In this document: piece after piece, positions 32,024 through 41,456 of the stretch
Numbering within the stretch: position 1 is the stretch's first letter
How the letters are laid out: each line of letters opens with the position of its first letter
NCBI RefSeq assembly: GCF_025449215.1
Contig: NZ_CP104900.1
Coordinates: 1,488,001-1,552,000 of the forward strand
Source: Shewanella seohaensis
GTDB lineage: Bacteria > Pseudomonadota > Gammaproteobacteria > Enterobacterales > Shewanellaceae
DNA: 64,000 nt
Direction of reading: 5' to 3'
The notes under the pieces: model-generated
What the model was told of the DNA's origin: nothing
Database searches by the model: none
The model's input: only the letters and a program-made list of their open reading frames with translations
Translations under genes and position numbers: made by a program

Positions 32024-34723
32024 ATGCTAGACTTTGACCGCATAAAAACATCAATGATTGTATTTGCTCTTGAAAAAGAATTAGGAAATTTAGTTCTGAG
32101 TAATGATTCTTCATTAATTGATTCTTCAGCTATTGATACTATTTCTGAGCGTGAAGAGTCCAAGAAGAGAAATAAGGTATTAGATGCCAAAATGTTAGTT
32201 AAGGCTAGTTACTTTGGAGAGCTTTTTGATTTTGCTATAAGTGTAAGCAAAGATAAATCTGTTCATGATTATTTAATAGAGTTAAAAAGTTTTTGTTTTG
32301 CAAATGATATTTTTGAAATACGTAATGCTGTTAGTCATTCTACAAAGGACTTTCATGTCAATTATTGGTATAGAGCCGCAGCGATTGCAACTCATCCTAC
32401 AATAGAGAAGTTAAACTTTGAAATGTTACAAGAGGCTCTGTATTGCGCTGAAAATAATGAGTTAAAAGAGCCGCCAGAGGAGTGGTTGGAAAAGATTTGT
32501 TGGTCAATACCTAATAATCTACCTGAACAGTTTGAACATTCGATTACATCTCTTATTGGAAGAAGTAAAGAAAGTGAATTGTTAAAGGCAAAGATTAGAT
32601 CTCCAAGGGCCGATTTTATCTCAATTATTGCCCCAGGAGGAATTGGAAAAACTGCATTAGTTCTTGATGTTTTGCAAGATATTAGTTTAAGCCCAGACTT
32701 TTCTGATGTAGTTGATGGAATATGTTTTGTCACATTGAAAAGAGTAAGTCTGACAGCCGATGGACTTGTATGTTTTGATGCAATTAAAACAATATCTGAA
32801 ATCGAAAAGGAAATTGAAGATTACTTTATTGAGTATCATGGTGATGAATCTATTGTTTTTGAGGGTGTAAAAGAAAAATATAATGAAATGAAATTGATAT
32901 TGTGCATTGATAACTTAGAAACTTTGCTAGTTGAAAGTCCTGAAACCTTTCAGCCATTTATTGATGGTTTACCACGAAATTGGAAAGTAATAGTAACAAG
33001 TAGAGTTACTGTTTATGATTCATCAAATATGCCTCTACCTGGTTTGACAGATGGGTTATGCTTTAATTTGGCTAGAGAGTACATGCTCAAGAGAGGGATA
33101 ACACACAGCCATAAAGATGATATTAATACTTTAGTGAAAAATTCAAACAACAATCCATTGGCAATAAGATTGTCTATAGATTTGATTGGCAAGGGGTACT
33201 CAGTCCCAGATTCTATTTCACATACTAAAAGTGAAATTGTAAAATTTTCATATGATAATTTAATTGATAAGTTGTCACATGATTCGATAAGGATTTTAGA
33301 GTCTCTACTTGCTGGAGGGGCTTTATCTAGGAGGGATTTATCTAGCTTTCTTGAGTTGACTTCTGATGAATTGGCTGAATCAATTAAAGAATTAACTGCA
33401 ACAACATTAATTTATAAAAGTAAATCTGATGAGGTATATAGTTTAAGTGACTCCATCCGAGAGTTATTGGTTCTAAATCCAAGGAATTTAGAGGTTAGGA
33501 CGCAGTTGAATGAAAAAGTAAGACGTCGAAATATGGAGATTTCTCAAATAAGTAAAGAGCAGGAAGGGCTTAATATTGATAGGTTTGATGCTAATTATAT
33601 ACCAGATGATATCAGTCCTGAGTTAAAAATAGTCTCTAAAAAAGTTAACTCGTTATGTGCGAGTAAGAATATTTCAATAGAAAATGCTGCAGATATATTT
33701 AGCTCGCTTGATCGTTTTAATGAAATTGATAAAAATGCATTTTTCTTCTTCCAGCGTGGTCGTGTTTTTCAAATGGTTAGTGATTACCCCGGTGCGGTAA
33801 AAGCATATGAACGTTCAATCGTATTGTTCAAAAACCCAGTAGTTATGCTGCAGTTGGCTAAATTATATGGTTCTCAAAATGAGACGCCGAATGCATTGAA
33901 GTTATATGAGCAGTTAATTGAAGGTCGTTATGCTGAACTAGAAATCTCTTCAGCAAGATTTTCAAATGATGTTATATATGGGTATTTTATTTCTTTGCTA
34001 TACTTAGGAGAGTATGAAGTTATTTTTGATAGGACTGAAGATATTGGTTCTCACAGGTATCGAGAGATGTTACTTCTTTTTCGTGCTGCAGCATTTAAGC
34101 GTAGTGTTGAGAATAAAGTTCATTTGGGAGGTGATGATTGTAAACAAAAGCTAACTAAAAGTATGGAGATTTTTTCCATTATTTTTAGAGAGTATGGTTA
34201 TAAAAATAAGTCTTGTGTTGAATTCCGTAAACTTACAAGCGAACTTGCACAGTATTGCTTTTATAATTACTTTAAAGATTCTAAATTTGCGTCAAGTGTT
34301 ACTAAATTTGTATCAGCCCATGCTCATCAAGTTATGACACAAATGGTTGCAGATTCAGATTTTTGTTATAAATTTAAGAGTGTAATTGGAACGTTGTATC
34401 GTCTTAAAATTGATGGTAATTTTTTTGATAGTGATTATTGGCATGAGTTATTAGATTGCTTTGTGAATGATAGTAAAGCCGTAAACAATGGATTTACAGT
34501 TGTTAAAGTTAGTTCAATACATGCTAGAGATTCTAGGAATTTTGTAATTTGTGTTGATAAAAATTCGGAAACATATTTAGTTCATAAAAAAACGTTAACT
34601 TCTGGAGCGTCAAGATGTTGGGAGCAAATTGATACCGGATTTCCATTGTGTATAAAACATCGACCAGATTTGAATGACTCGAGTAAAAAAATTGTTTACC
34701 AAACAGCATTGTTTTCTATTTAG
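32024..34723 (+). CDS. HEPN - STAND NTPase - TPR protein with cold-shock-like C-terminus; candidate anti-phage effector
   Basis: 899 residues, strongly AT-rich. Residues 1-160 are helical and carry R100-N-A-V-S-H105, the Rx4-6H motif of HEPN RNases. A STAND NTPase follows: Walker A APGGIGKT (203-210), Walker B LILCIDN (291-297), KVIVTSR (321-327) and a GLPLA-like NNPLAIRL (376-383), then a winged-helix region to about 490. TPR-like helices (about 570-640, QRGRVFQMVSDYPGAVKAYERSI) form a sensor arm. The last ~78 residues (VICVDKN, TYLVHKK) resemble a cold-shock/OB fold. By analogy with Avs and other STAND systems, sensing would oligomerise the protein and activate HEPN RNA cleavage. The function is inferred. 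It lies between inverted repeat copies next to metH. Confidence 0.8.
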   Translation: MLDFDRIKTSMIVFALEKELGNLVLSNDSSLIDSSAIDTISEREESKKRNKVLDAKMLVKASYFGELFDFAISVSKDKSVHDYLIELKSFCFANDIFEIRNAVSHSTKDFHVNYWYRAAAIATHPTIEKLNFEMLQEALYCAENNELKEPPEEWLEKICWSIPNNLPEQFEHSITSLIGRSKESELLKAKIRSPRADFISIIAPGGIGKTALVLDVLQDISLSPDFSDVVDGICFVTLKRVSLTADGLVCFDAIKTISEIEKEIEDYFIEYHGDESIVFEGVKEKYNEMKLILCIDNLETLLVESPETFQPFIDGLPRNWKVIVTSRVTVYDSSNMPLPGLTDGLCFNLAREYMLKRGITHSHKDDINTLVKNSNNNPLAIRLSIDLIGKGYSVPDSISHTKSEIVKFSYDNLIDKLSHDSIRILESLLAGGALSRRDLSSFLELTSDELAESIKELTATTLIYKSKSDEVYSLSDSIRELLVLNPRNLEVRTQLNEKVRRRNMEISQISKEQEGLNIDRFDANYIPDDISPELKIVSKKVNSLCASKNISIENAADIFSSLDRFNEIDKNAFFFFQRGRVFQMVSDYPGAVKAYERSIVLFKNPVVMLQLAKLYGSQNETPNALKLYEQLIEGRYAELEISSARFSNDVIYGYFISLLYLGEYEVIFDRTEDIGSHRYREMLLLFRAAAFKRSVENKVHLGGDDCKQKLTKSMEIFSIIFREYGYKNKSCVEFRKLTSELAQYCFYNYFKDSKFASSVTKFVSAHAHQVMTQMVADSDFCYKFKSVIGTLYRLKIDGNFFDSDYWHELLDCFVNDSKAVNNGFTVVKVSSIHARDSRNFVICVDKNSETYLVHKKTLTSGASRCWEQIDTGFPLCIKHRPDLNDSSKKIVYQTALFSI

Positions 34724-35066
34724 TTTTGAAGTTTTTATTCGATAAAATGTATTTTCATCTTCAATAGTGCGGTAGTCAACTTCAGCTATGTTTTGTTTTT
34801 GCCTTAAATATGGCGAGAGATATAATACGCATAACTCTTTCAATACTAAAACTGTACTCTAATGTATAGAATTTCACCTATACTCTTGCGAAATTACTGA
34901 TCGCGTGAGCGACGCATGGATGCCGAGTTAGCTATCGGACTCTCTGTTTAACGTCATGAGGATGTACCATCGGAAGCGTTAGCGATTTTCGAATAAGCAC
35001 GAAGCCTGTCTTTTATGTGGTTAATATTTTAATTAATTAGCTCACAAAATATATGCTGCAACTGAT
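34724..35066. other. Intergenic region after the STAND NTPase gene
   Basis: About 340 bases with no supported gene. The part from 34910 (GATCGCGTGAGCGACGCATGG onwards) changes abruptly from AT-rich to a mixed composition, which suggests the right edge of the foreign insert lies near 34900. Confidence 0.4.
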
Positions 35067-35288
35067 GGGTACACCAGATAGGGCACTGTTGCACCAGTGA
35101 CCTTCTAAAACACGGATGTTTTAGTAGAGCCTACAGGGATGTATGCACGGCGTGTCACTGGGGTAACAGTGCGAAAGCCTGCGGCAGGCAATGAGTTGCA
35201 CATTACCTTGCAGCGATATGGTTGCTAGTTCGCAATGGAAAACGAACCAGCAACGTAGGGTGTGGGGTGAAGCCCCACGACTTTGATT
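35067..35288 (-). repeat. Structured dispersed repeat, copy D (inverted)
   Basis: A reverse-complement copy, closest to C in the 3' half and to A in the 5' half. It has the GTGGGGTGAAGCCCCAC hairpin, GCTGGTTCG/CGAACTAGC, GCCTGCGGCAGGC, and the 19-base inverted repeat pair at 35083-35101 and 35154-35172. It lies between the STAND NTPase gene and metH, facing copy C. Confidence 0.8.
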
Positions 35289-35289
35289 T

Positions 35290-35312
35290 AAAAATTCAAA
35301 CGAAGTTTGAAT
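35290..35312 (-). terminator. Hairpin downstream of metH
   Basis: The perfect stem ATTCAAAC/GTTTGAAT with a three-base loop is followed on the minus strand by TTTTT. It is AT-rich but has terminator form, 39 bases after the metH stop and adjoining repeat D. Confidence 0.5.
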
Positions 35313-35350
35313 CAGCTTTTCAAACCGCGTTAGCGTAAGCTCGATCCTGA

Positions 35351-38300
35351 TTATTCAGGATCATAGTCAAGCACTGGCGCTAGCCACTTCTCCGTCTCTG
35401 CAACAGTCATCCCCTTACGCTTCGCGTAATCCTCCACCTGATCGCGACCAATATTGGTCACGCCGAAGTAGCGGGATTTTGGGTGGGCAAAGTACCAGCC
35501 GGATACTGCGGCGGTGGGGAACATGGCGTAACTTTCGGTAATGTTTAAGTCGATGGTTTCATTCGGCTTTAACAGTTCCCACAACAGGCCTTTTTCGGTG
35601 TGATCCGGGCAAGCGGGGTAACCCGGTGCGGGGCGAATGCCTTTGTATTTCTCACGAATTAAGGCTTCGTTATCGAGCTGCTCATCGGCGGCATAACCCC
35701 AGAATTCCTTACGCACGCGCTCGTGCATCCGCTCGGCAAAGGCTTCGGCTAAACGGTCGGCTAAACACTTGAGCATAATGGCATTGTAGTCATCGTGGTT
35801 GGCCTCAAAGCGGGCGATATGCTCATCGATACCATGGCCTGCGGTCACGGCAAAGCCACCCATATAGTCGGCAACGCCGCTGTCTTTGGGCGCCACAAAG
35901 TCGGCCAGACAGAAGTTATCGTTACCCACACGCTCAAGCTGCATCCGCAGGTGATGGGTGGTCATTTCGACTTCGGTGCGAGTCTCGTCGGTATAGAGCT
36001 CAATATCATCGAAGCCGACGGTATTGGCGGGGAATAGCCCAATCACGCCCTTGGCGGTAAGCCATTTTTCATCGATGATTTTTTTAAGCATCGCCTGACC
36101 ATCGGCGAACAGTTTCTGCGCCTCAACCCCCACTACCTTGTCGGTTAAGATCTCAGGGTAATGGCCGTGCAGCTCCCACGCGCGGAAAAACGGCGTCCAG
36201 TCGATACGGTCGACTAAATCAGTTAATGGATAGTCTTCAAATACTTGGCGACCCAGCACATTGGGCTTGAACGGGGTGTAGTTTGCCCAGTCGTGCTGGC
36301 AGCGATTTTCGCGGGCGGCTTCCAGCGAGACAATTTCTTTACGCTTGGTTTGCGATAAACGCTTAACGCGCATCTCTTCGTATTCGGCGTAGGTCTCATC
36401 GATAGTGGCTTGGCGAGTTTCATTGCTGACTAGCTTACTGACCATAGGCACGGCGCGCGAGGCGTCGGCAATGTAAATCGCGCCATGGGGATAATGGGGC
36501 GCAATCTTCACCGCGGTATGGATTTTCGAGCAGGTGGCGCCGCCGATAATCGCTGGAATGGTGAGGCCTTCACGGTGGAAGGTTTTCACATTGTGCACCA
36601 TCTCATCGAGGCTTGGGGTGATAAGCCCAGACATTCCGATAATGTCGATATTGTGCTCTTTCACGGCCTCGAGAATGCGCTCCACCGACACCATCACGCC
36701 TAAATCGAACACCTCAAAGCCGTTACAGGCGAGCACCACGCCGACAATATTCTTGCCGATATCGTGCACATCGCCCTTAACCGTGACCATCAAGATTCTG
36801 CCGTTAGATTGGCCTTCGATTTTTTCCTTTTCAATAAACGGATTGAGGTAGGCCACGGCCTTTTTCATCACCCGCGCCGACTTCACCACCTGTGGCAGGA
36901 ACATTTTACCCGAGCCAAACAGATCGCCGACGATATTCATACCGTCCATCAATGGGCCTTCAATCACATCCAGCGGACGGGAGGCGAGCTGACGAGCCGC
37001 TTCAGTATCTTCGTCGATAAATTCGGTGATGCCTTTGACCAGTGCATGGGCGAGACGTTGATTAACTGGCCATGAGCGCCATTCTAAGTCTTCCTTCTTG
37101 GCGGCACTTGAGCCATCGCCACGGAATTTTTCAGCAATCTCAAGCAATTGTTCGGTATTGTTTGAGCCTTCAACTGGGCAAGGCAGGTTGAGCACGACGT
37201 TCTCGACCTTATCCTTAAGCTCGGGGTCGATATCATCGTAAATCGCTAACTGGCCCGCGTTGACGATACCCATGTCCATGCCGACTTTAATCGCGTGGTA
37301 CAGGAACACCGCATGAATCGCCTCACGCACTGGGTTGTTACCGCGGAAGGAGAACGATACGTTCGACACACCGCCCGAAATCATCGCGTGGGGCAGGGTG
37401 GCCTTAATTTCTTTAATGGCATCAATAAAATCGACGGCATAGTTATCGTGCTCATCGATACCCGTGGCAATGGCGAAGATATTCGGGTCGAAGATAATGT
37501 CTTCGGGCGGAAAGCCGACCTTATCGACCAGCACGCGGTAGGCGCGGGTACAGATCTCGACTTTACGCGCCTTAGTGTCGGCCTGACCTTGCTCGTCGAA
37601 CGCCATAATAATCGCCGCGGCGCCGTAGCGTTTCACTAGGGTTGCCTGCTCGATAAACTTCTCTTCGCCTTCCTTCAAGGAGATAGAGTTGACGATTCCC
37701 TTGCCTTGAATACATTTGAGGCCTGCTTCAATCACTTCCCACTTAGAGGAGTCGATCATAATCGGCACACGGCTGATATCCGGCTCAGAGGCGATAAGAT
37801 TTAAAAACTTATGCATCACCTCCACACCATCGAGCATGCCTTCGTCCATGTTGATGTCGATGATCTGCGCGCCGCTTTCTACCTGTTCACGGGCGACATC
37901 GAGCGCCTGTTCGAACTTGCCTTCTTTGATCAGCTTTAAAAACTTAGCTGAGCCGGTGACGTTGGTACGTTCACCCACGTTCACAAATAGGGTTTGGGCA
38001 TCGATAGTGAGCGGTTCCAAACCGGATAAACGGCAGGCGACGGGGATCTCGGGTAATACCCGTGGCGCAAACGGCTCCACGGCTTCGCGAATGACCTTAA
38101 TATGCTCGGGCGTGCTACCACAGCAGCCGCCGATAATGTTGAGCATGCCTTCACGGGCCCATTCTTGGATAACGCTCGCCATATCTTCTGGGGTTTCATC
38201 GTAACCGCCAAACTCGTTTGGCAGACCCGCGTTAGGGTGCGCCGAGACATAACATTCGGCGATGCGTGACAGTTCTTCGACGTAGGGGCGCAGCTCCTTA

Positions 38301-39085
38301 GGGCCGAGGGCGCAGTTAAGGCCGATGGATAAGGGCTTGATATGGCGAAGGGAGTTATAAAAGGCTTCGGTGGTTTGTCCGGTCAGGGTTCGGCCCGAGG
38401 CATCGGTAATAGTGCCTGAGATCATCACGGGCAAACGTGCTGGCGAATTTGGCCCAAAGAGTTCATCGAACACGGTTTCGATGGCAAATAAGGCGGCCTT
38501 AGCGTTTAAGGTATCGAAGATGGTCTCGACCATAATGATATCGGCGCCACCCTCAATTAAGGCGCGGGTCGATTCGCAGTAAGCGGTCACTAACTCATCG
38601 AAGTGGATATTGCGATATCCGGGATCGTTAACATCGGGACTGATAGAGCAAGTACGGTTAGTGGGCCCTAACACACCGGCAACATAACGGGGTTTCCCCG
38701 TGGCCTTTTCGATTTCATCACAGGCCTCACGGGCGAGGCGCGCACCTTCACGGTTAATTTCGGCGGACAGCGACTGCATGTCGTAGTCGGCCATGGCGAT
38801 AGTGGTGGCGTTAAAGGTGTTGGTTTCAATAATATCGGCACCGGCTAATAGGTAGTCGGTGTGAATTTGTTTGATGATGTGCGGCTGCGTGAGTACTAAA
38901 AGATCGTTATTGCCCTTAACGTCGGTATGCCAATCCTTGAAACGCTCGCCACGGTAATCGGCTTCTTCCAGCTTGTAGCCTTGGATCATAGTGCCCATGG
39001 CGCCGTCTAAAATCAGAATGCGCTTTGACAACTGGTTGCGAATGTCTGCCAGTGTTTGGCTGGCTCGATGGAGAGATATCGCCAT
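35351..39085 (-). CDS. metH: Cobalamin-dependent methionine synthase
   Basis: It transfers a methyl group from methyl-tetrahydrofolate to homocysteine through methylcobalamin. All four modules are present. The homocysteine domain has [14 protein letters not shown] and the zinc ligands (GLNCALGP, then [10 protein letters not shown]). A pterin-binding domain ([16 protein letters not shown]) follows. The B12 domain has the axial His in DVHDIGKNI. The reactivation domain binds AdoMet. Codons upstream to 39217 are open but not conserved-looking, and the MetJ-type box at 39188-39203 falls inside that extension, so the start is placed at ATG 39085 (MAISLHRAS), giving 1244 residues. Its cofactor supply genes lie next door. 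Confidence 0.95.
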   Translation of the reverse strand: MAISLHRASQTLADIRNQLSKRILILDGAMGTMIQGYKLEEADYRGERFKDWHTDVKGNNDLLVLTQPHIIKQIHTDYLLAGADIIETNTFNATTIAMADYDMQSLSAEINREGARLAREACDEIEKATGKPRYVAGVLGPTNRTCSISPDVNDPGYRNIHFDELVTAYCESTRALIEGGADIIMVETIFDTLNAKAALFAIETVFDELFGPNSPARLPVMISGTITDASGRTLTGQTTEAFYNSLRHIKPLSIGLNCALGPKELRPYVEELSRIAECYVSAHPNAGLPNEFGGYDETPEDMASVIQEWAREGMLNIIGGCCGSTPEHIKVIREAVEPFAPRVLPEIPVACRLSGLEPLTIDAQTLFVNVGERTNVTGSAKFLKLIKEGKFEQALDVAREQVESGAQIIDINMDEGMLDGVEVMHKFLNLIASEPDISRVPIMIDSSKWEVIEAGLKCIQGKGIVNSISLKEGEEKFIEQATLVKRYGAAAIIMAFDEQGQADTKARKVEICTRAYRVLVDKVGFPPEDIIFDPNIFAIATGIDEHDNYAVDFIDAIKEIKATLPHAMISGGVSNVSFSFRGNNPVREAIHAVFLYHAIKVGMDMGIVNAGQLAIYDDIDPELKDKVENVVLNLPCPVEGSNNTEQLLEIAEKFRGDGSSAAKKEDLEWRSWPVNQRLAHALVKGITEFIDEDTEAARQLASRPLDVIEGPLMDGMNIVGDLFGSGKMFLPQVVKSARVMKKAVAYLNPFIEKEKIEGQSNGRILMVTVKGDVHDIGKNIVGVVLACNGFEVFDLGVMVSVERILEAVKEHNIDIIGMSGLITPSLDEMVHNVKTFHREGLTIPAIIGGATCSKIHTAVKIAPHYPHGAIYIADASRAVPMVSKLVSNETRQATIDETYAEYEEMRVKRLSQTKRKEIVSLEAARENRCQHDWANYTPFKPNVLGRQVFEDYPLTDLVDRIDWTPFFRAWELHGHYPEILTDKVVGVEAQKLFADGQAMLKKIIDEKWLTAKGVIGLFPANTVGFDDIELYTDETRTEVEMTTHHLRMQLERVGNDNFCLADFVAPKDSGVADYMGGFAVTAGHGIDEHIARFEANHDDYNAIMLKCLADRLAEAFAERMHERVRKEFWGYAADEQLDNEALIREKYKGIRPAPGYPACPDHTEKGLLWELLKPNETIDLNITESYAMFPTAAVSGWYFAHPKSRYFGVTNIGRDQVEDYAKRKGMTVAETEKWLAPVLDYDPE

Positions 39086-39187
39086 AAAATGATTACCTTT
39101 ACTACAGCTAAGTTGAGTCCAAAGTACGCAATCGGGTGACAAATTGCATTTAATTATTGAATGTCGTTCGTTATGTTTTGGACATTT

Positions 39188-39203
39188 ATACGTATAGACG
39201 TCC
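39188..39203. promoter_or_regulatory. Tandem MetJ operator (met boxes) upstream of metH
   Basis: Two adjacent 8-mers, ATACGTAT and AGACGTCC, match the AGACGTCT met-box consensus at 6 and 7 of 8 positions. They lie about 100 bases before the metH start in the divergent region, the expected arrangement for cooperative MetJ binding. Confidence 0.65.
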
Positions 39204-39295
39204 ATAATACGCGACATCGGATTGTCAGGGCAAGGCTAAAGTTGGTATAGCATAGGCGAGATAACCCAGATAAAAACGATAAAAGGAAAGATCAG

Positions 39296-40018
39296 ATGAA
39301 GCAGCTCAGGTTATTACTGTTACGCCATGGAGAATGCGAGGGCGGGGCGATTTTACGGGGCCGAGTGGATGTGCCACTGAGCGACAAAGGCTGGCGGCAG
39401 ATGTCGGCGGCGGTGGAGGCGCAGGCGACTGTGTGCCACGGCATTTATAGCTCGACCTCAAGGCGCTGCGCCGAGTTTGCCAAGGCCTTTGCGGCTGAGC
39501 TGCATTCGAGTGCGTCCGTGGGTAGGAGTTTAGATGCGCCCGCGCCTTTGCCGCTGAAGGTCAACCTGCTGGAGGAGTTACAGGAAATAGCCTTCGGCGA
39601 TTGGGATGGTTGCCTGCTTGATGACTTATATCAACGCGATGGCGAGCGGATGGCGGCCTATTGGCAGAATCCCTGGGAGGTGACGCCGCCCAATGGTGAA
39701 GCCATGGCAAGTTTCGAAGCCCGTATCGATGGTGCGATAGCACAGATCCTCGATAAAGAGTTTGCCCTGCTGGCGATGGATGATGAACAGGCCCACGGGG
39801 AGTTTAATGCCAATGCACCCGCGGCCAATATCTGGGTGGTGACCCACGGCGGGGTTATTCGCCACTTGATGTCAAGGGCGCTTGGGGCGGTGAAAACCTT
39901 AGGTTTTTACAGTCAGCTAGCCTTACCCGTGGCGGCGGTGGTAACGATTAATGTCCTCGAGGATGAGCAAGGTAAAAGATACTGGCGGTTGGACTGGCCC
40001 TCGGGCCACTGTGAGTAG
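39296..40018 (+). CDS. cobC: Histidine phosphatase, alpha-ribazole phosphatase-like
   Basis: 240 residues of the phosphoglycerate-mutase-like histidine phosphatase family. The catalytic RHG is in LLRHGECEGG, with a second His in WVVTHGGVIRHLM. CobC removes the phosphate from alpha-ribazole-5'-P (or from the cobalamin phosphate) in nucleotide-loop assembly. The family is broad, but the position next to metH and upstream of the B12-riboswitch operon supports this role. It is divergent from metH and precedes the riboswitch, so it is likely a separate transcript. Confidence 0.8.
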   Translation: MKQLRLLLLRHGECEGGAILRGRVDVPLSDKGWRQMSAAVEAQATVCHGIYSSTSRRCAEFAKAFAAELHSSASVGRSLDAPAPLPLKVNLLEELQEIAFGDWDGCLLDDLYQRDGERMAAYWQNPWEVTPPNGEAMASFEARIDGAIAQILDKEFALLAMDDEQAHGEFNANAPAANIWVVTHGGVIRHLMSRALGAVKTLGFYSQLALPVAAVVTINVLEDEQGKRYWRLDWPSGHCE

Positions 40019-40154
40019 CTTGAACGCATCTGCCATGGGTATGATGAAAATTTTCTGATTTAAACAGCATTGCCTAATGAGCAAGATATAGGATAATGCT
40101 TTTCCCTGACGTTTGAGCCAGATAACGAACCCAGTACGTTAAGTTCAAAGGTCG

Positions 40155-40348
40155 CAGAAATAGGTGTTAGGAATTTTGTGCGATTGAGTACTATTGCTTA
40201 AAGGCAACAGTATTTAAGCGCGCCGGATAACCCAAACATAATAGGGAATCGGGGAGCTGCCCGTCAGTAGCCCGAACTGTACCCGCAACTGTGAGTAGTC
40301 GAAGCGTTTTGCTTCTTACCTACGAGTCAGGATACCTGCCTATTTCTG
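40155..40348 (+). ncRNA. Cobalamin (AdoCbl) riboswitch
   Basis: The conserved core elements are in order: AGGGAATC (40243 region), CCCGCAACTGTGAG (40282 onwards) and the distal B12-box GAGTCAGGATACCTGCC (40324-40340). A perfect 10-bp closing stem pairs CAGAAATAGG (40155-40164) with CCTATTTCTG (40339-40348). It lies in the leader of the btuDC-cob operon and should repress it when adenosylcobalamin is abundant. Confidence 0.92.
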
Positions 40349-40401
40349 TTTTCGCTGCGTGCAGCCTTAGTTCTCGAGCGGGTAACTCGAGGGAGCAGAA
40401 G

Positions 40402-40488
40402 ATGATATTAATGAGTTTCGCCCTGTTGGCCCAAGCGGCGGCAGGCACAAATAACACCAATCAATATCCATGTGGGAGCAATCGTTAG
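40402..40488 (+). CDS. Small leader ORF (28 codons) between riboswitch and btuD
   Basis: ATG 40402 has a GGGAGCAGAAG ribosome binding site. The peptide begins with a hydrophobic MILMSFALLAQAAAG stretch and ends NRstop two bases before the btuD ATG. This spacing favours translational coupling and thus lets the riboswitch act on btuD through the leader. It may instead be a remnant of a secreted-protein start; conservation would decide. Confidence 0.4.
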   Translation: MILMSFALLAQAAAGTNNTNQYPCGSNR

Positions 40489-40490
40489 TG

Positions 40491-41456
40491 ATGCCTTCCA
40501 CATCGAGTCTTGCGCCCTTAGCGCCCGCTGCGACTTCCGCTAATATGGCACTTCAAGTGAGCCAATTGAGCTGGGCGATTGAGGGAAAAACCATTCTCTC
40601 GGAGATAAGCTTTGCCCTGCAGAAGGGGGAAATGCTCGGGCTGATTGGCCCCAATGGCGCGGGTAAATCCAGTTTGCTGCGCTGTTTATACCGCTTTATT
40701 CGCCCTGCTAAAGGGCATATCAGCCTGTTTTCGCAGGACATTAGCGAGCTGTCGCCCAAGGCGTTTGCCTGTAAAGTGGCGGTGGTGCAGCAGGATACGC
40801 CGCAATATTTCGATATGACCACAGAGCAATTGGTTGCCATGGGACTCACGCCCCATAAGGGGATGTTTGATAGCCATTCCAGCGAAGACAGTGACAAGAT
40901 TGCCAAGGCGCTGGACAAGGTCGGCCTGAGCCATAAAGTGCATCAGCAATACGATCGATTATCGGGCGGTGAGAAACAGCGCGCCCTGATCGCCCGCGCC
41001 ATAGTGCAGCAGCCGCAGTTATTGATTTTAGATGAGCCGACAAACCACCTCGATATCCGCTATCAAATTCAAATCTTAGAGCTAGTGCGAAGCCTTGGGA
41101 TCAGTGTGGTTACCTCTATTCACGATCTCAACTTGGCCAGCGCCCTGTGTGATAGCTTACTGCTGCTGGACAAGGGGCAGGTGAGTGCCATGGGCACGCC
41201 GACTGAGGTCTTAACCGAAGAACGTATCGCCGAAGTGTTTGGGGTTTGCGCCCAAGTCATGCCCCATCCACAGCATGGTAACCCCTTGATTAATTACTTT
41301 TATGGTTATCAAAAGCCTAAGAGCGATACTGCGGACGCGGCGAGTGACTCCCATGCAGTTTCGGCTCAAGCGTTACCTCCTATGGCCTGCACCTGTCATA
41401 CCTCCGGGGCACCAAGCGCGGCCTTGCACAAGCATAGCGTTGAACCCACGCCATGA
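40491..41456 (+). CDS. btuD: Cobalamin ABC transporter, ATP-binding subunit
   Basis: A cytoplasmic ATPase of the FecE/BtuD family. Walker A GPNGAGKSS, Q-loop VVQQDTP, signature LSGGEKQR, Walker B LLILDEPTNHLD and H-loop SIHDLN are present. At 321 residues it has a His/Cys-bearing C-terminal extension (about 60 residues) not needed for ATP hydrolysis. The ATG 40491 has GGGAG upstream; earlier in-frame starts would overlap the leader ORF. It is the first large gene behind the B12 riboswitch and overlaps btuC by four bases. Confidence 0.9.
   Translation: MPSTSSLAPLAPAATSANMALQVSQLSWAIEGKTILSEISFALQKGEMLGLIGPNGAGKSSLLRCLYRFIRPAKGHISLFSQDISELSPKAFACKVAVVQQDTPQYFDMTTEQLVAMGLTPHKGMFDSHSSEDSDKIAKALDKVGLSHKVHQQYDRLSGGEKQRALIARAIVQQPQLLILDEPTNHLDIRYQIQILELVRSLGISVVTSIHDLNLASALCDSLLLLDKGQVSAMGTPTEVLTEERIAEVFGVCAQVMPHPQHGNPLINYFYGYQKPKSDTADAASDSHAVSAQALPPMACTCHTSGAPSAALHKHSVEPTP

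Noticed and set aside
32024..34723. The upstream coiled-coil membrane protein (31498-31920) as a second component of the defence system.
   Set aside because: Not supported enough: a 103-base gap with a separate possible promoter, and a base composition unlike the NTPase gene. Kept as a separate unknown gene.
34610..34843. A minus-strand frame over the end of the STAND NTPase gene, possible small partner protein or antitoxin.
   Set aside because: It overlaps a well-supported coding end, has no ribosome binding site and reads as antisense of AT-rich DNA.
29731..35312. The four repeats as a CRISPR array or an integron attC array.
   Set aside because: Copies are 200-250 bp, irregularly spaced and in both orientations, without short identical repeats or a neighbouring cas or integrase gene.
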